A DNA stretch of 64,000 bases from an uncultured Lactobacillus sp. (GTDB lineage: Bacteria > Bacillota > Bacilli > Lactobacillales > Lactobacillaceae). Numbering within the stretch: position 1 is the stretch's first letter; each line of letters starts with the position of its first letter. The position numbers were made by a program, and so were the translations under genes. Location: positions 3,410 to 67,409 of the forward strand of contig NZ_CAJURR010000012.1 in the NCBI RefSeq assembly GCF_910589175.1. The letters run 5' to 3'. Below the pieces are notes generated by a model that had not been told where the DNA came from, made no database searches, and was given only the letters and a program-made list of their open reading frames with translations. Below are positions 38,983-49,011 of the stretch, in pieces.

Positions 38983-39794
38983 AAAATTTCAGAAATTTTA
39001 TTCATATTATTGTTAGTAAAAAAGTCTAGGATGTCCTGTATTTTTTTATCATCGCCTTGAAAATATGCTCGATAAAAATTTCTCATTATTTTTCCAAAGC
39101 AATTTAATGGTTTTACTGGTAAATTGTCTAATAAAATGAATATATCTTCTACTAAGTCTAAATTTTGTGATGATGATCTAATCAATAGGGACAGATAATT
39201 AACCATTATTGAAGAGACTAAAATTTGCATCTCTCGTGGAAAGTTTTCAATATTAATATATTTTTTCAAAAGAGATGTTACTATTGGTTTCATTTCTTTA
39301 TCTGACCATAAAGGAAGACTGATTGAGAATAAACTGAGATTTTCGTTATTCCAATTTTCTGCTTTGAAAATTAGAGATTTAACATGTTCTTTTATTTCAT
39401 CAGGTAAAGTATCTATACTTCCCTTTAAATTTGCCTTATTCAGAATAATCATCGATTTTAAAAGATCTTTAGTATAGTTATCTGTTTTAATATGTGGTAT
39501 TTCTAATTCTAGTTCTTTAACCTTATTCAAGTCTTGATCATAGTATGCCTGGCTTAACTGCTCTCCCCAATATTCTTTATCAATTCTATTATCCTTAACC
39601 CCGCATTTTACTAGAAATTTACTAATATCAACATCATGCATCTCTAAAATCTTAATTAAATCACTGGCATTAATCTCATGGATTCCTCGTTCAATTTTAG
39701 AATAATAAGATTTCGTTAGAATAGGATATGCCATCTCGGTCTGAGATAATCCTAGATTTTTTCTAGTTTCTTTTAAAGCTTCGCCAATGGTCAT
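38967..39794 (-). CDS. Rgg/GadR/MutR-family transcriptional regulator (1)
   Basis: 275 residues from the ATG at 39794, chosen because the product then begins MTIGEALKETRKNLGLSQTEMA like its two paralogues; an ATG at 39803 adds three residues. N-terminal XRE helix-turn-helix (residues 5-60, SYYSKIERGIHEINASDLIKIL), then an alpha-helical repeat domain that in the RRNPP superfamily binds short peptides. A perfect 15-base-arm palindrome lies between its -10 (TATAAT, 39853-39848) and the start, suggesting autoregulation. The peptide and exporter genes follow it on the same strand. Confidence 0.85.
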   Translation of the reverse strand: MTIGEALKETRKNLGLSQTEMAYPILTKSYYSKIERGIHEINASDLIKILEMHDVDISKFLVKCGVKDNRIDKEYWGEQLSQAYYDQDLNKVKELELEIPHIKTDNYTKDLLKSMIILNKANLKGSIDTLPDEIKEHVKSLIFKAENWNNENLSLFSISLPLWSDKEMKPIVTSLLKKYINIENFPREMQILVSSIMVNYLSLLIRSSSQNLDLVEDIFILLDNLPVKPLNCFGKIMRNFYRAYFQGDDKKIQDILDFFTNNNMNKISEILKVSI

Positions 39795-39810
39795 CACTGT
39801 CATCTTCTTT

Positions 39811-39845
39811 CTTAATAAAAAATTAAACTGTAATTTTTTATTAAG
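39811..39845 (-). promoter_or_regulatory. Palindromic operator candidate between the -10 box and rgg-like gene 1
   Basis: Arms CTTAATAAAAAATTA (39811-39825) and TAATTTTTTATTAAG (39831-39845), perfect, 5-base spacer, directly downstream of TATAAT. Each arm contains TTAATAAAAAAT. Confidence 0.55.
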
Positions 39846-39865
39846 ATATTATACTCTACTACACA

Positions 39866-39903
39866 AAAACACTCCATGATCATCAAAAATCATGGAGTGT
39901 TTT
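39866..39903 (-). terminator. Terminator after groEL
   Basis: AAAACACTCCATGAT / ATCATGGAGTGTTTT, perfect 15-base arms. Confidence 0.92.
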
Positions 39904-39942
39904 ATCAATCTATTAAATTAGTAAATGTAATTAGTTTCTAAA

Positions 39943-41589
<1,647 letters not shown>

Positions 41590-41604
41590 TTATTTCAAAT
41601 TTTA

Positions 41605-41889
41605 TTACCTAACGACAGCTAATAAGTCGCTTTCACGAAGAACTAAGTACTTTTCGCCTTCGTACTTCAAGTTAGTGCCAGAGTATTTATCAAAAAATAC
41701 AGTTTCACCTTTTGCAACTGACATAGGAATTAAGTCGCCATTTGCGTTGCGCTTACCATTTCCTACGGCAATAATTTCGCCCATTTGAGGCTTTTCTTTA
41801 GCGTTAGAAGCCAGGACAATGCCTCCAACTTTTTCTTCTTCTTCGTCTTTTACTTTAACGATCACGCGATCACCGATTGGTTGTAACAC
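41605..41889 (-). CDS. groS: Co-chaperonin GroES
   Basis: 94 residues, with [34 protein letters not shown] (including the mobile loop) and [30 protein letters not shown]. Heptameric lid of GroEL. First gene of the operon; two CIRCE elements lie upstream. Confidence 0.96.
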   Translation of the reverse strand: MLQPIGDRVIVKVKDEEEEKVGGIVLASNAKEKPQMGEIIAVGNGKRNANGDLIPMSVAKGETVFFDKYSGTNLKYEGEKYLVLRESDLLAVVR

Positions 41890-41932
41890 GTTAGTCCCTC
41901 CTGTACATAATTTAAATCTATAATTATATTAC

Positions 41933-41959
41933 TTAGCACTCATATATCATAAGTGCTAA
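41933..41959 (-). promoter_or_regulatory. CIRCE element 1 (HrcA operator)
   Basis: TTAGCACTC-N9-AAGTGCTAA, one mismatch to the consensus TTAGCACTC-N9-GAGTGCTAA. It lies 44 bases before the groES ATG. Confidence 0.93.
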
Positions 41960-42017
41960 CTTACAATTACGATAGTACATTGTTTATAAAAGAAAAGCAA
42001 GTATTTAGACACAAAAA

Positions 42018-42044
42018 TTAGCACTTTTTTACCTAGAGTGCTAA
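42018..42044 (-). promoter_or_regulatory. CIRCE element 2 plus extra half-site
   Basis: TTAGCACTT-N9-GAGTGCTAA, one mismatch. A further half-site AAGTGCTAA follows at 42046-42054. Two operators before groES suggest tighter HrcA repression. Confidence 0.9.
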
Positions 42045-42105
42045 AAAGTGCTAATTTACTTGGATATTTATTTAAAATTTCAATATGGATTGTCTTGTTC
42101 TAGTT

Positions 42106-42864
42106 CTAAACTCTCTTAATAGTAAGATCTCCCATGTTAGCACGACCTTGAAGTACTAATGTTGGCCCTTCTGTTGGTTGATCACCCTCAATAGTAAAAT
42201 CACCAAATTTATGTTCAAGTTGATTATCAACTCGCCAAGAAGTTGGAATATAAATATTTATATTTCCCATCGACATATTGATATTAGCAACTACTTCATC
42301 CCCAGCAGGCTTAGCTGAATCAAGATATACATTAACATCTCCCATTGAAACATTCACAGTCACCGTTTCTAAGTGTTGCGAATGAACGTAACGCGAAGTA
42401 GAAGACATCTTTTCATTAATTACGATATTGTCACCATTGTCTGAACTAGATGTATCAGAGAATACGTGCTCAGCCTTAAATTTATGTGGAGCCTTCAAGT
42501 CTGACCAATTAGCATTAACTTTTTCACCATTAATAATCACAGTCGGTCTCCAGCTTTTCTTGAAAATTAATCTCAAACCTCCCCAGATTAAAAATGCTGC
42601 TAAAAGTACTGTCCAAGGAACAATACGCTCAATGTGAAGAGGTTTTGCATAAATAATTAATAGGAATGCAATTGAAAAAATACTGCCTCCTAAACTTTTA
42701 TTAACTAATGATGTAATCAAAGTTGCTCCAAATACAACTGTCCAAAAAATTGCCCAAAAACCTAATTCTAGTGGCATCAAGTGGAGCTGATCTAAAACTA
42801 AAAATGCAGCTGCCGCAAGTAAACCTAGCCCCCAAAGAACTCTTCCAAAACTTGCCTTTCTCAT
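42106..42864 (-). CDS. LiaF-like membrane protein
   Basis: 252 residues. Four membrane segments in the first ~110 residues (two hairpins), then a soluble beta-rich C-terminal domain with repeated turns (VTVNVSMGDVNVYLD, NINMSMGNINIYIP, FGDFTIEGDQ), typical of the LiaF C-terminal/DUF2154-type domain. In Bacillus LiaF inhibits the envelope-stress system LiaSR. Here the partner is a LytTR regulator whose stop overlaps this gene by 4 bases, a pairing common in lactobacilli and likely to form an envelope-sensing unit. Confidence 0.8.
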   Translation of the reverse strand: MRKASFGRVLWGLGLLAAAAFLVLDQLHLMPLELGFWAIFWTVVFGATLITSLVNKSLGGSIFSIAFLLIIYAKPLHIERIVPWTVLLAAFLIWGGLRLIFKKSWRPTVIINGEKVNANWSDLKAPHKFKAEHVFSDTSSSDNGDNIVINEKMSSTSRYVHSQHLETVTVNVSMGDVNVYLDSAKPAGDEVVANINMSMGNINIYIPTSWRVDNQLEHKFGDFTIEGDQPTEGPTLVLQGRANMGDLTIKRV

Positions 42865-43319
42865 GATAATGCCCTTCTCTCTTTTAATCTCTCATTTAAA
42901 TCTCGGTAATATCTTCTTGAAACATAGACAGTTTTATATGAATCATGAAACTTAATCTGACAATTAGAGATCGATTTAGTAACAGCATAAATCTGATCTA
43001 AATTTAATATCGTCGATTTCGATACTCGCATGAACTGCCCACTTAATAAGTTTTCTAGTTCGTATAATTTATACTTAACAAAATATGCATTCCTAGTCGT
43101 ATGCGCCATTACCTGCCTAGCGTCTGTTTCAAAAAAGAGAATATCGTTAATACTTAAATAATAGGAAGTATTGTCCATCATCCCTTCAATTTGATCAGGA
43201 TGTTCTGAATCAGTTTGAAGTTGATGATAAATTCTTTCTACCTCAGGCGTTAAACTTTTAGCATGGATCGTTATTTCTGTCTCTTGCTGATCTGGATCAA
43301 GCTCAAGCTTAACTTTCAC
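42861..43319 (-). CDS. LytTR-domain transcriptional regulator (stand-alone)
   Basis: 152 residues from a GTG at 43319, about 10 bases after AAGGA; another GTG at 43328 lies too close to that SD. There is no response-regulator receiver domain. The N-terminal ~55 residues are unassigned; the LytTR DNA-binding domain covers about 55-150 (YYLSINDILFFETDARQVMAHT, FMRVSKSTILNLDQIYAVTKS, VYVSRRYYRDLNERL). Overlaps the LiaF-like gene by 4 bases (ATGA). Tandem repeats of LytTR type lie upstream, suggesting autoregulation. Confidence 0.85.
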   Translation of the reverse strand: MKVKLELDPDQQETEITIHAKSLTPEVERIYHQLQTDSEHPDQIEGMMDNTSYYLSINDILFFETDARQVMAHTTRNAYFVKYKLYELENLLSGQFMRVSKSTILNLDQIYAVTKSISNCQIKFHDSYKTVYVSRRYYRDLNERLKERRALS

Positions 43320-43395
43320 AATTCTCACTTCCTTGTTTCGTTCTTGATATTTATATTAAACATGGATATAAGATTAAAATCTAGTGAAATTGACT

Positions 43396-43423
43396 AAGCG
43401 GTTAATTTAAAGTTCCAAGCGGT
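43396..43423 (-). promoter_or_regulatory. Direct-repeat LytTR binding site candidate
   Basis: On the minus strand two copies of ACCGCTT (43423-43417 and 43402-43396) start 21 bases apart, i.e. two helical turns, the geometry LytTR proteins use. Confidence 0.6.
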
Positions 43424-43496
43424 CAAAAAAAGCATGAAACTAAAGATGTGGGGGAAAAAATTAGTTCATACTTCTTTTAATTTTTAGCTTAATAAA

Positions 43497-44063
43497 TTAA
43501 TATTCTCGATAAGCTGGAGCCTGGTATTCTTTCATAAACTGCAAAATTTTATCAAAATCAGTTTCAAAATAAATTGCATCTAAATAAATATCTTCTAAAA
43601 AGTCGTCTTTATTCATCCGCTTGAGTAATTTATCTAAATTATCATAGAAACCATCATAATTATAGAAAGCCACCGGCTTAGCATTATCACCAATTGCTGT
43701 CCAAGAAATAGCTTGACTGATCTCTTCCAAAGTACCAATACTGCCCGGAAGAGCCACCATCCCATCAGCTAACTCCATCATGACGTCTTTTCTTTTATTC
43801 ATATTTTCAACTACGCGAAAATCTTGTACCTTCTCATAAGCTGCTCCGCGGTCTTTTAATTCTTCAGTAATAATGCCATGGACAATGCCGCCATTTTCTA
43901 AAACACCGTCTGCAACTACCCGCATTAAACCATATTTACCTCAGCCATAGACTAATTCGATCTGATGTTCTGCCATTTTCTTACCAAATTCATAAGCTGT
44001 CTTAGCATACTCTGATCGGTTGCCTGTTCGCGCTCCACAATAAACTGCAATCTTTTTAATCAT
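43497..44063 (-). pseudogene. LOG-family (TIGR00730) protein, interrupted by an in-frame TGA
   Basis: The N-terminal piece (from ATG 44063) reads MIKKIAVYCGARTGNRSEY... HQIELVYG, then TGA at 43943-43941, then in the same frame GKYGLMRVVADGVLENGG... PGSIGTLEEISQAISW. In intact LOG proteins this is LVYGGGxxGLMG, so the TGA replaces a Gly codon (GGA to TGA, one base). LOG enzymes are nucleoside 5'-monophosphate phosphoribohydrolases (cytokinin-activating family). The C-terminal PGGxGTxxE motif is present as PGSIGTLEE. Restart at the ATG (43925) would lack the N-terminal Rossmann strand, so the gene is probably inactive unless the stop is a sequencing error. Confidence 0.85.
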
Positions 44064-44142
44064 TTTATCTACCTTATTTCTAAAAATTCTATGCGCATTT
44101 ATCTTAAAATTATTTTCTCTCTGATTACAAATAAAAGTGCAT

Positions 44143-44178
44143 AAAAAATGCACAAGCCTACATGAACTTGTGCAAAAC
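44143..44178 (-). terminator. Terminator after rex
   Basis: TGCACAAG / CTTGTGCA with a 10-base loop followed by T6 on the minus strand. Confidence 0.88.
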
Positions 44179-44195
44179 TACTATAATATAGTAGA

Positions 44196-44840
44196 TTATT
44201 TTTTGTTCTTATCTTTATCAGAGTCTAAAAAATAAATCAAAGTTTGAAGTTCAGTTGCTAAATCCACATTCTGAACTCTTACGCTAGATGGAGCAGATAA
44301 ACGAAGCGGCGTAAAGTTCATAATTCCTTTAATTCCGGCATCAAACATTTCATTAGCTGTCTTTTGAGCCGCTGTTTGTGGAACACAAAGGATCGCAATT
44401 GTAATTTGTTGTTCACGAAGCTGTTTCTTCATTTCACTCATATCATAAACTGGCACACCTGACATAATTGTTCCAGTAATTTCAGGATTAATGTCAAAAG
44501 CAGCGCTAATTCTGATATTATTAGTACGCTTGAAGTTATAATTCAAAAGCGCATGTCCCATATTACCAACACCAACTAAGGCAACGTTAGTTAAAGTATC
44601 TTGGTTCAAAATCTTTTTAAAGAAATTAAGCAAGTTCTTAACATCATAGCCATAGCCACGCTTACCCAAAGCACCAAAGTAAGAAAAATCACGACGAATC
44701 GAAGCACTGTCAACTTGAACTGCTTCAGCAAGTTCAGTTGAAGAAACCTTTTCTTTTCCTTCATCATTTAAAAAGATCAAATAGCGATAATACAGCGGCA
44801 AGCGTCTGGCAGTAGCCTTAGGAATCTTAATTTCATCCAT
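44196..44840 (-). CDS. rex: Redox-sensing transcriptional repressor Rex
   Basis: 214 residues. Winged-helix DNA-binding domain ([42 protein letters not shown]) and Rossmann NADH-binding domain ([16 protein letters not shown]). Senses NADH/NAD and represses fermentation and respiration genes. A Rex-like box lies just upstream. Divergent to the ABC-F gene, as in the ydiH-ydiF arrangement of B. subtilis. Confidence 0.94.
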   Translation of the reverse strand: MDEIKIPKATARRLPLYYRYLIFLNDEGKEKVSSTELAEAVQVDSASIRRDFSYFGALGKRGYGYDVKNLLNFFKKILNQDTLTNVALVGVGNMGHALLNYNFKRTNNIRISAAFDINPEITGTIMSGVPVYDMSEMKKQLREQQITIAILCVPQTAAQKTANEMFDAGIKGIMNFTPLRLSAPSSVRVQNVDLATELQTLIYFLDSDKDKNKK

Positions 44841-44870
44841 TAAGAGGCCTCTTTCTTTTATAAAATACGA

Positions 44871-44888
44871 ATGTGAAATATTTACTAA
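44871..44888. promoter_or_regulatory. Rex-operator-like sequence
   Basis: ATGTGAAATATTTACTAA matches the Rex box TTGTGAAATATTTCACAA at 14 of 18 positions, the left 13 bases nearly perfectly. Between rex and the ABC-F gene. Confidence 0.5.
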
Positions 44889-45007
44889 TCAAACTAATAA
44901 TAGGCATTCTTTAAGGATAAATCAAGAAACAATTTTCACAAAGGTCATATTTTCATAAAATTTAAAAGATTCACTATGTTAAAATAAGCACTAGGAGAAA
45001 AATAATT

Positions 45008-46933
45008 ATGATTATTGCACAAGCTCAAGACCTCGAACAACGTTTTGGAGGCAATACTATCTTCAGTAACATTTCTTTCTCAGTTCCTGACAATGCCAGA
45101 ATCGGTCTTGTCGGACCTAATGGAGCTGGGAAAACTACCTTATTAAAGATCATGACTGGTCAACAAGAACCAACTAGTGGTCAATTTACTATTAATAAGG
45201 GATTGAAAGTCGGCTACATCGCCCAGGAAAATGGTCTCGATGAAGAAAAAACAATCTGGGATGAAATGCTTACTGTTTTTAATGATTTAATTGAAAAAAA
45301 TAAAAAGATCACCAAAATGCAGGAGCAAATTGCCGACCATCCCGAAGATGAAGAATTGCTCAAGCGTTATGATCAATTAGCCTACGACTTTGAACAAGAA
45401 GGCGGCTTTACCTACCAAGCTGAAATTAAAAGTATTCTTAACGGATTCAATTTCAAAGAAAATACTTGGAATAAAGTAATTGGCACCCTTTCTGGCGGTG
45501 AAAAGACGCGACTTGCTTTTGTTAAATTGCTTTTGCAAAAGCCACCAGTATTATTACTTGACGAGCCTACTAACTACCTTGACTTAGACACTTTAGATTG
45601 GTTAGAAGCATTCTTGAAAAACTATCAAGGCGCAATTATTACTGTTTCCCACGACCAGTACTTCTTAGATCACTTAGCTAATCAAATTTTCGAATTAAAC
45701 TTCGGTAAATTAACTACTTTCAAGGGTAATTACAGCCAATACGTTAAAGAACGTGAATTGATGGATAGCCAGCAAGAAGCTGCTTATGAAAAGCAACAAG
45801 AAAAGATCAAAAAGGAAGAAGAGTTTATTCAAAAAAACCTAGTTCGTGCTTCTACTACTAAACGTGCACAAAGTCGGCGTAAAGTTTTAGATAAGATGGA
45901 GCGAATTAAGCCACCTAAGCATAAGCAAAAAGTCCGCATTAACTTCACTAGCGAACGTCCTTCTGGAAAGGAAGTCCTAATCGCTAAAGATCTAACTATC
46001 GGCTATCCTGATAAGGTAATGGTTTCTGATATCGACTTCCAAGTCAACAAAAATGACCGCGTTGCTATTATCGGCCCTAACGGAATTGGTAAGTCTACCT
46101 TGCTCAAGACCATTATGAAAAAACTTGAACCAAAAGATGGCTCAATTAAATATGGCGCAAGCTTAGATATTGGTTATTATGACCAAGAACTCCAAAGTTT
46201 AGATCCTTTAAAGACTGTTCTTGATACAATTTGGGATCGTCACAAGACAATGCCTGAAAAAGATGTCCGCTCTATTTTGGCTTCCTTCTTATTCACTGCC
46301 GAAGATATCGATAAGACTGTTGGTCAATTATCTGGTGGTCAAAAGGCTCGACTTACTCTAACTGTTTTGTCTCTTGAAAAAGACAATTTCTTATTAATGG
46401 ACGAACCTACCAACCACTTAGATATTGAAGCTAAAGAAGTGCTTGAAGAAGCTTTAGATAATTACGACGGCACCCTGCTCTTTGTTTCTCACGACCGTTA
46501 CTTTATTAATGAGTTAGCTAACAAGATTATCTCAGTTCGCGATGGTCACGCTAAGATCTACAATGGTAATTATTCTTACTACTTAGATGAAAAAGCTAAA
46601 CAAGCTGCTGCTGTTCAAGAAGCAAAAGCTGAACAAACTGAAAGTACTACTAGTGCTAATCAAAATCAGGGTAAACTTTCCTATCAAGAGCAAAAGGCTC
46701 GTGATTCACAAAAACGTAAGTTAGAACGCGCTGTTAGTGATGCAGAAGCTAGAATTGAAAAATTAGAAAATGAAGAACAAGAGATTCAAACTGAAATGGC
46801 TAATCCAGATATTGCTGCTTCTTTTGAAAAGCTTGGACCTCTTCAAGAAAAATTATCTGCTGTTCAAGAGCAACTAGATCAAGCAAATACTGACTGGGAA
46901 AATGCTTTAGAAGCACTAGATGAATTTGAATAA
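45008..46933 (+). CDS. ABC-F family ATPase (YdiF/Uup-like translation factor)
   Basis: 641 residues with two nucleotide-binding domains and no membrane segment: GPNGAGKTTLLKIM and LSGGEKTRLAFVKLL in the first, GPNGIGKSTLLKTI and LSGGQKARLTLTVLSL in the second; both Walker B read LLDEPTNYLD / LMDEPTNHLD. The linker between them (residues ~240-310) is the P-site interaction motif region. A charged coiled-coil tail closes the protein. ABC-F factors act at the ribosomal E site, for stalled translation or ribosome assembly. Rex lies divergently upstream. A second, truncated copy of the 3' end is at 50141-50633. Confidence 0.9.
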   Translation: MIIAQAQDLEQRFGGNTIFSNISFSVPDNARIGLVGPNGAGKTTLLKIMTGQQEPTSGQFTINKGLKVGYIAQENGLDEEKTIWDEMLTVFNDLIEKNKKITKMQEQIADHPEDEELLKRYDQLAYDFEQEGGFTYQAEIKSILNGFNFKENTWNKVIGTLSGGEKTRLAFVKLLLQKPPVLLLDEPTNYLDLDTLDWLEAFLKNYQGAIITVSHDQYFLDHLANQIFELNFGKLTTFKGNYSQYVKERELMDSQQEAAYEKQQEKIKKEEEFIQKNLVRASTTKRAQSRRKVLDKMERIKPPKHKQKVRINFTSERPSGKEVLIAKDLTIGYPDKVMVSDIDFQVNKNDRVAIIGPNGIGKSTLLKTIMKKLEPKDGSIKYGASLDIGYYDQELQSLDPLKTVLDTIWDRHKTMPEKDVRSILASFLFTAEDIDKTVGQLSGGQKARLTLTVLSLEKDNFLLMDEPTNHLDIEAKEVLEEALDNYDGTLLFVSHDRYFINELANKIISVRDGHAKIYNGNYSYYLDEKAKQAAAVQEAKAEQTESTTSANQNQGKLSYQEQKARDSQKRKLERAVSDAEARIEKLENEEQEIQTEMANPDIAASFEKLGPLQEKLSAVQEQLDQANTDWENALEALDEFE

Positions 46934-46939
46934 TTTTTG

Positions 46940-46965
46940 ACCATCCGATGAGGGATGGTTTTTTA
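46940..46965 (+). terminator. Terminator after the ABC-F gene
   Basis: ACCATCC-GATGAG-GGATGGT then T6. Confidence 0.88.
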
Positions 46966-47043
46966 TTATTTTAAAAATTTTCGGCTAATTTTAAATTCAT
47001 GTTAAAATAGTACCTGTCAAAATGAATTGACGGGAGAAGAAAA

Positions 47044-48336
47044 ATGAAATTTAGAAAAAAGATGTTAACTCTTGCCGCAATTGGAACGGCACTTTTAGCA
47101 GTTGGATGCTCTAAGACTCAAACTAAGGAGTCTAGTAGCAAAATTCCGACTAAGATTACCAAGAATACTACGGTAACTTTTTGGTATTCATTAACCGGTT
47201 CTTCTGAAAAAGCCCTCAAGAAGATGACTGCGGACTTTGAAAAAGAAAATCCAAAAATCAAGATCAAGCTTGAAAGCCAAGGCGGTAATTATGCGGATCT
47301 TCAGTCTAAGCTTTCCTCAACAATGCAATCACCTGATAATTTGCCGACTATCACCCAGGCTTATCCAGGATGGTTGTATAATGCCGCTAAGCAAAAAATG
47401 CTAGTTGACCTCACTCCTTATGTTAAAAATGATGACCTTGGCTGGGGCCCCTATGCTAAAAGTAATATTAAGCAAGCACTTTGGAACGGCGCAAAAATTA
47501 ACAATACTCAATACGGAGTCCCATTCAATAAGTCAGTTGAAGTACTTTTCTATAATAAGACTTTACTAGATCAATATAATCTCAAAGTTCCGCAAACAAT
47601 GGGCGAGCTTAAGTCTGCTTCTGAAAAGATCTATCAAAAGAGTGACCATCAAGTAACTGGGGCTGGTTTTGATGCTTTAAACAATTACTATATGTTGGGG
47701 ATGAAGGAAAAAGGCATCAACTTTACTAAGAAGATTAACTTTTCTGGTAAAGATTCAAAAGAAGTAATTGACTACTACGCTGATGGGGTTCGTAAGGGCT
47801 ACTTCATGCAAGCTGGTACTGAAAAATATATGTCTACCCCATTTAATTCTGGTAAGGTAGCAATGTTTATCGGTTCAACTGCTAATGAAGCATATCTAAA
47901 ACAAGGCTTGAAGAAAGAATATCAATTTGGCATTGCCCCTCGTCCAAGCAAGGTTAATGCGCAACAAGGAACTGATATTTATATGTTTAACCAGGCTAGC
48001 GCTAGACAAAAGTCAGCTGCCTTCAAGTATCTAAAATTCTTGACCAGTAAGAAAGAACAATTCTACTGGACTAAAACTACCGGCTATATGCCAGTTAATA
48101 CGCAAGTCCTAAACTCACAAGCTTACAAGTCACTTAATACAAGTAAAGTATCAGCAATCTTGGCTGAGACTACTAAAGACTTGTACTTCTTACCAGTAAC
48201 TAAGAATGCCACACCTGCTTATGACCAAGTTCAAGCAAGTATGCAAGCAATCTTAGCTGATGCTAAAAAGAAGAAAAATATTAATCCAGCTATTCAGACT
48301 GCCAAGCAAAAATTTGATGCTAGCTGGAAACAATAA
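47044..48336 (+). CDS. Extracellular solute-binding lipoprotein (sugar ABC type, orphan)
   Basis: 430 residues. Signal peptide with lipobox LAVGC (Cys at 22), so a membrane-anchored lipoprotein. The NTTVTFWYSLTGSSEKALKKMTADFEKENPKIKIKLE region is the start of the family-1 (MalE/UgpB-type) binding fold, and YGVPFNKSVEVLFYNK is typical. Likely captures oligosaccharide or glycerol-phosphate for import. There are no permease or ATPase genes next to it, so it must work with components elsewhere. In the second copy of this locus (50.6 kb) the gene is missing. Confidence 0.9.
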   Translation: MKFRKKMLTLAAIGTALLAVGCSKTQTKESSSKIPTKITKNTTVTFWYSLTGSSEKALKKMTADFEKENPKIKIKLESQGGNYADLQSKLSSTMQSPDNLPTITQAYPGWLYNAAKQKMLVDLTPYVKNDDLGWGPYAKSNIKQALWNGAKINNTQYGVPFNKSVEVLFYNKTLLDQYNLKVPQTMGELKSASEKIYQKSDHQVTGAGFDALNNYYMLGMKEKGINFTKKINFSGKDSKEVIDYYADGVRKGYFMQAGTEKYMSTPFNSGKVAMFIGSTANEAYLKQGLKKEYQFGIAPRPSKVNAQQGTDIYMFNQASARQKSAAFKYLKFLTSKKEQFYWTKTTGYMPVNTQVLNSQAYKSLNTSKVSAILAETTKDLYFLPVTKNATPAYDQVQASMQAILADAKKKKNINPAIQTAKQKFDASWKQ

Positions 48337-48342
48337 TTAAAC

Positions 48343-48394
48343 ATAAAAAATATGCCTAATTAGATCTATCTTGGTCTAATCAGGCATATTTTTG
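48343..48394. terminator. Terminator after the binding-protein gene
   Basis: AAATATGCCTAATTAGA / TCTAATCAGGCATATTT, 10-base loop, A/T runs both sides. A diverged copy lies at 50684-50730. Confidence 0.9.
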
Positions 48395-48429
48395 TATACG
48401 GTTAATATTAATATCGCTAATGTCCATTT

Positions 48430-48894
48430 TTATTGTTTATTTTCCACCCCTTTAGGAACTAATTGCCAGTAAGTACCATCTTGACTTTGGTATGCTCCAT
48501 TAGAAGCCTTTTTTAAATCAAAGGTTACTTTCCTTGTTTTAATTTTATAGCCATCTTTCAATCGCTCAGTTTTAACCCGTCCTAATTTCACCCATTCACC
48601 AGCTTGTGGTCGAGTATTTCCATTCTTCGAAAAGGCATTTAAAATATCTTTACTTAATTTTGATGGCTTGCTCTCTTCATTGCCACCTAAGCGTGTGGCA
48701 ATATAAGCAGTATTTTTATCAAACATTAAATAAAAAGAATTACTTAACCGGTTATCTTCTTTTTCTAAAGTCATTAGACTTTGACCAACCCATTCCTCAG
48801 GAACCGTGGTCTGATTATGATAAAACCATGCTCCTCCACCAACGAAAAGCAATAATGCTACAAAAGTAGCCACAAATAGTTTTTTATTTTTCAT
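48430..48894 (-). CDS. Uncharacterised membrane-anchored extracytoplasmic protein, paralogue A
   Basis: 154 residues. One N-terminal membrane segment (residues 4-25) and a soluble outer domain starting HNQTTVPEEWVGQSL. It is about 80% identical by eye to the 154-residue protein at 50769-51233. No known family recognised. It lies downstream of Rgg-like gene 2 on the same strand, behind a conserved dyad symmetry (48926-48953), so it is a likely target of that regulator. An opposite frame 48606-48869 is a shadow. Confidence 0.7.
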   Translation of the reverse strand: MKNKKLFVATFVALLLFVGGGAWFYHNQTTVPEEWVGQSLMTLEKEDNRLSNSFYLMFDKNTAYIATRLGGNEESKPSKLSKDILNAFSKNGNTRPQAGEWVKLGRVKTERLKDGYKIKTRKVTFDLKKASNGAYQSQDGTYWQLVPKGVENKQ

Positions 48895-48925
48895 AGCTCA
48901 CTTTTCCTATCTAGAAATATTTACA

Positions 48926-48953
48926 CAAATAATAAATTTATATTTATCATTTG
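48926..48953 (-). promoter_or_regulatory. Conserved dyad operator candidate upstream of paralogue A
   Basis: Top strand CAAATAATA-N10-TATCATTTG; one mismatch between 9-base arms. Same arm length and spacer as the perfect dyad at 52037-52064. Confidence 0.5.
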
Positions 48954-49011
48954 TTGTTTATAATTATCACAGCTTTTTCAGTTTTTATTCATTATGTTGT
49001 GCTATACACAA

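Noticed and set aside
43941..43943. Selenocysteine or other recoding at the TGA of the LOG gene
   Set aside because: No SECIS-like hairpin seen, no selenocysteine genes in view, and the position is a glycine in homologues.
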